DNA of 64,000 bases from Anthracocystis setariae (taxonomy: Eukaryota > Basidiomycota > Ustilaginomycetes > Ustilaginales > Ustilaginaceae): positions 434,001 through 498,000 of the forward strand of contig CAKMXJ010000032.1 in the NCBI GenBank assembly GCA_928724745.1, written 5' to 3'. The position numbers were made by a program, and so were the translations under genes. Below the pieces are notes generated by a model. That model was given only the letters and a program-made list of their open reading frames with translations, ran no database searches and was not told where the DNA came from. Positions within the stretch are counted from its first letter, which is position 1, and each line of letters begins with the position of its first letter. Shown piece by piece: positions 58,842 to 64,000 of the stretch.

Positions 58842-59467
58842 AAAAAAAGAAAAAGAAAAAGAAAAAGCGAGTTGCATCGAAAGGGTCCTCCTGCTCCCGT
58901 GCCGAATCAGTCAACAGCCAAGCATGCAAGCTCACAGCGGTACTGCAGTGCTACTGCATTGCTGCATTGCTGCATGACTGTCGACATATGAGGTTTTACG
59001 AGCGATGGATGGCGCTTTGTTTTGCATCTGCCATTGGCACATTTCAGATGAACCTGAACGCGGCTGTGGCTGGGAACGTCTGGAACGGCACCATTCATCT
59101 TCAGAGTTGTTCGGATGCAGGGGCAACAGCATGCATCCGACTCCGCTGGCTATTCCCCCGCACTATGCGATCTGTGCCGAAGGGCAGAGAGGGATTCCAT
59201 CATCTGGCCATTCAATTACGGCAAAGTGCACCTGCGGGCGGCCAGGCGGCCGAGCGATGACGGCGGCCAACAGAATAGCATATGCCAAGCAGGGATTCGC
59301 ATTTTTGCGGGGTGGGCATTTTGGATTCCGAAGGCAAGCGTCGATTGTCGAGAGTTGTTGGGTGGTGGATGTGCAGTAGTATGCTAGTCTGAGTTGACTG
59401 ATTGACCAGCAGCGAATACAGTATCTAAGCGAGCCATGCTTCCTCCAAGAAGGTCGCTGTCGGTACC
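58309..59467. other. Intergenic between the hypothetical gene and the retrotransposon
   Basis: 1.16 kb with no supportable gene. Contains (GCAA)n/(GAAA)n repeats at 58531-58575, an A29 run at 58811-58839 extending as A/G tract to about 58866, and one TACAGTA at 59417. The last five bases before the candidate LTR, GTACC (59463-59467), would be the left target-site duplication if the LTR boundary is right. Confidence 0.4.
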
Positions 59468-59640
59468 TGTCAGGTGACTACCTGACTACCGCTTAGCTAA
59501 TCAGTCTCACGTGCAGGACAAGTGCATATACGATCACTCGCCTGTATATATATTCTGCTCCGTTCCGGTTTCAGCTCTCTTTAGGAACGTCATCTCAATT
59601 TCACGCTTAAAACCGCATACAATCGTGCGAAAGCGTGACA
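59468..59640 (+). repeat. Candidate 5' LTR (173 bp)
   Basis: Begins TGTCA and ends TGACA, a 5-bp inverted terminal repeat with canonical TG...CA ends. A TATA-like GTATATATATT lies at about 59543. The boundary is set also by the primer-binding site starting two bases after it. A 7-bp inverted repeat (GTCAGGT / ACCTGAC with a GACT spacer, 59469-59486) sits at the outer end. The right LTR is not available to confirm. Confidence 0.6.
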
Positions 59641-59641
59641 T

Positions 59642-59653
59642 TGGTAGCTTCTG
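59642..59653 (+). other. Candidate primer-binding site, initiator-Met tRNA type
   Basis: TGGTAGCT directly after the LTR is complementary to a tRNA ending AGCTACCA, as initiator-Met tRNAs of many fungi and plants do. The match weakens after eight bases. Initiator Met is the primer of Ty3 and many relatives. Confidence 0.55.
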
Positions 59654-59854
59654 TGACTTCTCCGACAATCCTTACATTTTTCACATCCACACCTTACCGT
59701 AGTCACCATTTCGCATTCACCACCTTGGGTACTACGTGCCCGTCGCCATCAACAACCTCTCTATCCGTTTATTGACGACATCGACAAGCTCCTCCGTCGT
59801 TCGTCCGTCTCTGTTTCATCATCTGACAACTCCGCAACCCCCGCAACATCGATA

Positions 59855-60976
59855 ATGCCCGACCCGTCGCCTGTTTCGCCCACCCGTTCCTCGACCTCTT
59901 CCGCGGTCACTGAACAGCCATCCTTCCACACCTCCAACCTCGAGCGGAAACTCGATCGTATGATGGCTCTTATGGAATCCTTCCTCTCCGCCCAGCAAGG
60001 AGGAACTCCTATCGTACCTGCCGCGATGACCACCGCTCCCGGTCCCGGTTCCAACGCCGCCTCTTCCGATTCCGAAGACTCCTTTGTCGGCGTAATTGAT
60101 AAAAAGCATGTTCTGAAGCCCAAGGACATTGCTACTTTCAACCCGGAAAATGGCGACGACGTCGAAACTTTCTGCCGCCGTATTGACGAAGCTGTCGACA
60201 CCTACGGTACTAAATCGGTCTGTCAGGTCCTACCCAAGTGCTTGGAAGGTACAGCCGTCGACTGGCATACCAACCTCGGCCACCTGGAGCGCGCCGCGCT
60301 TAAGCGCAGCCCTAGCATCTGGATTCGACTCCTCCGCGAACGTTTCGGCATGAGTGAGGCTGATGCACTCCAGGAACTTCTGGACATCAAATACGATATC
60401 GCCGTGGACTACAACACATACCATGAACGTGTCATGCGTCTAGCTCGCCTCGCCAATCAGAACTCGCCTACCCAGCTGGTTCATTGGCTTCTCCACGGCC
60501 TGCCTTATCGCATGAAGGAACAACTCACCGCGGATGCCGTTAGCGCCAAAGTAGATCCTAATACTTTCCGGCAGATGTGCATCGCTCAACGAAAGCTATA
60601 CCTTAAGCATGGTACGCGCCTTAACGCTCAGTCTGACTCCCGCTCCCGCGGTCAGACTACTCCATCTCGTCGCGATCAGCCGAATCCAGCTAACCCTGTC
60701 AAACCTTCCGACAAGCAGGTCGTTCGTGCTCCCTTGCGTCCTTGTCGCCACTGTCAAGGCTCTCACTGGGATGCCGAATGCCCTAAGCGTCCAGGACTTC
60801 CCACCACCCGCGCCGTTGTCGCCGCCCATCATGTCGATAACGAAGCTGACTCTGCCTACGACAATGCTCAGTACGCAGCACTCCAAGCTGCTTACTTCGC
60901 AGTGTCCGACGTCAGTTCTCCCGAATCGTCTTCCTCTTCGAACGCAGACTCTGACATCGCGATGCATGTCGCCTAG
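59855..60976 (+). CDS. gag: Gag (capsid and zinc knuckle)
   Basis: 373 residues ending at TAG 60974-60976. The N-terminus is Ser/Thr/Pro-rich with a helix (LERKLDRMMALMESFLSAQQ). The capsid-like retrotransposon gag domain covers about 95-255 (FNPENGDDVETFCRRIDEAV, LEGTAVDWHTNLG, FGMSEADALQELLDIKYDIA). A nucleocapsid zinc knuckle CRHCQGSHWDAEC follows: its spacing is Cys-X2-Cys-X3-His-X4-Cys, one residue shorter between the second Cys and His than the retroviral standard. Gag assembles the virus-like particle and packages the RNA. The same reading frame continues without a break as pol beyond the stop. Confidence 0.88.
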   Translation: MPDPSPVSPTRSSTSSAVTEQPSFHTSNLERKLDRMMALMESFLSAQQGGTPIVPAAMTTAPGPGSNAASSDSEDSFVGVIDKKHVLKPKDIATFNPENGDDVETFCRRIDEAVDTYGTKSVCQVLPKCLEGTAVDWHTNLGHLERAALKRSPSIWIRLLRERFGMSEADALQELLDIKYDIAVDYNTYHERVMRLARLANQNSPTQLVHWLLHGLPYRMKEQLTADAVSAKVDPNTFRQMCIAQRKLYLKHGTRLNAQSDSRSRGQTTPSRRDQPNPANPVKPSDKQVVRAPLRPCRHCQGSHWDAECPKRPGLPTTRAVVAAHHVDNEADSAYDNAQYAALQAAYFAVSDVSSPESSSSSNADSDIAMHVA

Positions 60977-61011
60977 GAACACGCGGGGAGCTCATCTTCT
61001 CAGAGCTCCCC
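60974..61011 (+). promoter_or_regulatory. Putative stop-codon readthrough signal: TAG, 8-base spacer, 9-bp hairpin
   Basis: The gag stop TAG (60974-60976) is followed by eight bases, then GGGGAGCTC (60985-60993), a 9-base loop (60994-61002) and GAGCTCCCC (61003-61011). The arms are perfectly complementary and 7 of 9 pairs are G-C. Gag and pol share one frame, so suppression of this TAG would directly make Gag-Pol. The base after TAG is G, as in gammaretroviral readthrough sites, whose structure also begins eight bases after the stop. Confidence 0.65.
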
Positions 61012-64000
61012 ACCTCAGAAACCTCCCGACCAACTCTCGTCCCTACCCTCTTCTACGCTGCCAATCATCGATGCACACGAGCCCTTGAACCCGACATTCC
61101 ATCTCGTTCCCACCTATCTCCGCCTCTCCGTCCAACCTTCTCGCGGTCCCACCATTGAAGCCTGCCTCGATACCGGCGCCTCTTGTTCTCTCATCGCTCA
61201 ACCTCTCTTAGCTTCATTCGACCACACACTCCACCCAACCACTACTACCATCCGTACGGCCAGTACACCGACCACTTCCCTTGGCACAGCGACGTTTTCC
61301 CTCTGCATTCCTTGTCCACCTCACGCAATCGCTCGAACCACAGTATCCTGTCACGTTCTCAGCACGCTACCACCTGGTCTGATCCTCGGCATGGACTTCT
61401 TCATCGCCCATGGCCTCCTGTTCGACTCGGTGAAATCTATGATCTCTCTACAATCGTGTGGTTTGCGCGCTACCGTCGGTACTGTACGCCAGGCCAATCA
61501 TAACCCTATCGCGGCCCTCGCTACAGCACCTCCGGCTAAATCGCATCTTCCACAGAATCCGATCCTCGCCCCAGATATGCGGGCTCCTCCGGACATGGAA
61601 GGGTATACGCTGCCATTCACCGTACAGCCTGATCAACTCGACTCCGGCGACTCCCCCATTTTTGACTCCGACTGCGAGCCCGCTCTCCGTACTGCCTTTC
61701 TCACTCTTCTTGATGACTATCCCGACGTTTGGCGTCCTGGCCTTGGCTTGCTCAAGACTGGTGACGCCATGCGCCTTCCGTCTAAGGTTCTTGACCGGAA
61801 CCCTCACCAGTTCAAACCGCGCCTCTATCGTGTTTCTCCTCGTGATCGGCGCGCAATTGACGAAGTTTTCGATGCTCTCACTAAACAAGGTCGGTTGTCC
61901 AAGGCCCCCGCCGGTACCCTGTGTGGCTGGCCAGTGTTTGTGGTGTATCGCAATGGTAAGCCTCGCCCTGTCGTGGATCTACGCCAGCTTAACCAGGTGG
62001 TTGATCCCGATCATTATCCTCTACCTAACCCCGATGATCTCCGCGAACGTTTGGCCGGCGCCAAGTTCATTACAACGTTCGACCTACGAAAGGCCTTCTA
62101 CCAGATGCCCCTACATCCTGATGATCGCTGGAAAGCCACGGTCCTAACTCACCGCGGCCAGGAGACACTTTCCTGCACGATCATGGGCCAATCCCGTTCC
62201 GTCGCCTTCCTCCAGAGAACGTTGACGGAAGCCTTCGGAGCTGCTGGACTTGCCGACAAAACCTTTGTCTACGTTGACGATTTCGGCGTGCGTTCCGCTA
62301 CAGCCGACGCTCACCTGCAAGACGTCCGCGCTGTGATGAACGTTATTCGCCACCTCGGCCTTACTCTCGCCCGCGACAAGGCGCACGTCGCACGGGCCGA
62401 AGTTCCCCTCCTTGGTCATCTCGTCTCCGGTCGTGGAACTCGACTTCACCCTGATAAGTGCACGGCTATCCAGAATATCCAATACCCGACTACGCTCAAC
62501 CAGTTGGAATACATCGTTGGATTCTTCTCTTACTACAAAACATACGTTTCGCGATTCGCAGCCCTGATCCAGCCCCTTCAACGCCTCAAGACTCTGCTTC
62601 TCAAAGGTGCTCCGCCCGGAGGCCACGCCAGGAAAAAGCATTGCTCTACCACCGCCGTTCCTGAAGACCCCGCCGCCCAACAAGCCTTGCACGAGCTGAA
62701 GGCCATCCTCCAGGATCGAGTTCTCCACTTCCCCGATTACTCCAAACCCTTCCTCGTGTACGTCGACGCCTCGCAGCAACACGGCTTCGCTCTTGCCTTA
62801 CATCAGAACCGCCCGACATCCTCGTCAATCTCCCCTGCCGAAGTCCCCATTTGGTTCGACTCCCGCGCCCTGCAGCCCGCCGAACGCACATATTGGCCAA
62901 CTGAGCTCGAAGCCGCGGCTGCGGTCTGGGCCCTTCAGCGAACCAAACGCTTCCTCGACGCCTCACCAGGTCCTCACATCCTATTCACAGATCACCTCGC
63001 TGTCACCAGCATAGCCGACGCAAAGCCTTTCTCTGTAACACCTGCATCCCGAAACCCTCGCCTTATCCGTTTCGCACTCCTCTTGGCAGAGTTCCGGCCC
63101 AAGCTGCAGTTTATGCACCGCAAAGGCATGTACATGACACATGTCGACGCCTTAAGCCGCATCCAGGCAGCGGACGCCTCTTCCCTCACCGCCACAGCTC
63201 ATCATGTTTCCATCAGTCCCGCCCTCCAGGAATCCATTGCATCCAGCCAGCGTTCTGACTCACCTATGGCTCGTATCGCTAAAGACCTCGTAGCTAAAGC
63301 CGCTGGTCAACGCCCCTTCTTACACAACGGATGGGGTCTAGACGCCGCAGGTCTCCTCCACAAAGTCGATGAAGACGGCAAGTGGCGCATTTGCATTGGA
63401 CCAACAGCCCTTCCGCAAGTCATCGCCCTTGCTCACACTGGCCACCTCGGAGTCAGCGCCACCTTTGATCGGTTTCGCCAAGTGGCTTATGCGCCTCATC
63501 TGCTTCGCCACGTCAAAACCTTCGTTCGCCGCTGCACTCGTTGTCAGCAAACAGCGACACTGCGCCATCGTCCCTACGGCTCCTTGCAACCACTTCCAAG
63601 TCCGCACGCTCCCTTTCTCACACTGTCATGCGATTTCATCGTCCGGCTACCTCCAGTCCGTTCCCACTTCGACCGCGACCTCCTTGATACGATCTTAGTT
63701 ATTACCGACACTGCAACCCGCCGAATCTACCTGCTCTCCGGCGCTACCACGTGGACGGCAGAACAATGGAGCTTCCGCTTCGCAGAACGCCTCCTACCTC
63801 ATGTCGGCTACCCAACTCGACTCATTAGCGATCGCGACTCACGATTAACCTCGGCCTTTTGGAAGTCTCTTAACGCTCGCTACGGCTGCGAATTAGTTCA
63901 CTCCGCTGCTCACCACAAGAGCGACGGGCAAAGTGAACGCGCTATTCAATCGGTCGAAATGGCCCTACGTGGTCTATGCAATGCTTGGTCAGATGACTGG
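60977..64000 (+). CDS. pol: Pol polyprotein (protease, RT, RNase H, integrase), right end missing
   Basis: Open in the gag frame from the codon after TAG to the window edge, 1,008 codons; there is no Met near its start. The protease has Leu-Asp-Thr-Gly-Ala-Ser (DTGAS at 61169-61183) and later GLILGMDFF. Reverse transcriptase: KPRPVVDLRQLNQVV, FITTFDLRKAFYQMPLHPDD, and the catalytic YVDD at 62270-62281. RNase H: FLVYVDASQQHGFALAL, ELEAAAAVWAL, LFTDHLAV. Integrase zinc region: HTGHLG (63434) with CTRC (63533). The integrase core has its Asp in LSCDFIV, its second Asp in SDRDS and its Glu in DGQSERA. Only 34 residues lie between the last two, one fewer than the usual 35. All catalytic residues are present, so the proteins are probably functional. 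It is presumably made only as Gag-Pol by readthrough. Confidence 0.9.

Larger units (their letters stand above)
59468..64000 (+). mobile_element. Ty3/gypsy LTR retrotransposon, left part (cut by right edge)
   Basis: Order is LTR, primer-binding site, gag, stop, protease, reverse transcriptase, RNase H, integrase, which defines Ty3/gypsy (integrase last). No frameshift or internal stop was found in pol over its 3.0 kb, and catalytic motifs are intact. The copy is therefore young or under selection. The 3' end of integrase, the polypurine tract and the right LTR lie outside the window, so LTR identity cannot be measured. Confidence 0.92.

Noticed and set aside
58967..59379. Plus-strand frames with a weak hydrophobic start near 58988
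   Set aside because: Two overlapping frames are equally open, the codon bias of neighbours is missing, and no family is recognised.
60900..61160. A -1 ribosomal frameshift between gag and pol
   Set aside because: The protease frame is the same as the gag frame; the -1 frame meets a stop at 61156, just before the protease motif.
62144..62782. Minus-strand frame opposite reverse transcriptase
   Set aside because: Antisense shadow of intact pol.

Overview
The window looks like nuclear DNA of a basidiomycete fungus, most probably a smut-type fungus (Ustilaginomycotina); the lineage is an inference. The reasons are large genes with few introns, strong preference for C or G at third codon positions, short introns with GT..AG ends and a CTAAC-like branch site, and a purely fungal gene set that includes the COMPASS, Elongator and SSU-processome parts, an F-BAR/SH3 septation protein, an MCH1-type transporter and a yeast-type MIM2-like protein. 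About 22 protein genes and one Ty3/gypsy retrotransposon could be supported. No tRNA, rRNA or CRISPR locus was seen.

Layout. 0-5 kb: an RBM39-type splicing factor cut by the left edge (minus strand), a WRAP73/WDR8 homologue (plus) and ELP6 (minus, one intron). 5-16 kb: a family 4 glycosyltransferase, a Cdc15/Imp2-type F-BAR-SH3 protein (minus, one intron) and a 1,400-residue CorA-like transporter with a degenerate GMN motif. 16-20 kb: a sparse stretch with two predicted secreted proteins of unknown function and a tiny COX8/COX7C-type respiratory subunit whose exons are too short to appear as long ORFs. 21-26.5 kb: RPF1 (60S assembly), SWD1 (Set1/COMPASS) and a secreted type-B carboxylesterase/lipase. 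26.4-30.6 kb: a 4.1-kb stretch with no convincing gene but eight same-orientation copies of TACAGTA. 30.6-46 kb: a zinc-cluster regulator, a possible CENP-O/Mcm21-like protein, the head-to-head SSU-processome pair RRP36/UTP7, a Gfo/Idh/MocA oxidoreductase, SAC1 and eIF3f. 46-59 kb: SPT6, a MIM2-like small membrane protein (one intron), MCH1, the meiotic kleisin REC8 and a small membrane-anchored hypothetical protein.

59.5-64 kb: the left part of a Ty3/gypsy element with a candidate 173-bp LTR (TGTCA...TGACA), a primer-binding site resembling initiator-Met tRNA, gag, and a pol frame that stays open to the right edge (protease, reverse transcriptase, RNase H, most of integrase). Gag and pol lie in the same frame with a single TAG between them. 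Eight bases after that TAG begins a perfect 9-bp hairpin. This arrangement suggests stop-codon readthrough and is the most striking observation in the window.

The cellular genes are mostly unlinked housekeeping functions: splicing, tRNA modification, ribosome assembly, chromatin and transcription, translation initiation, phosphoinositide turnover, respiration, cytokinesis and meiosis. The RRP36/UTP7 pair is the one clear case where neighbours serve the same complex. Homopolymer and microsatellite tracts occupy most longer intergenic spaces.
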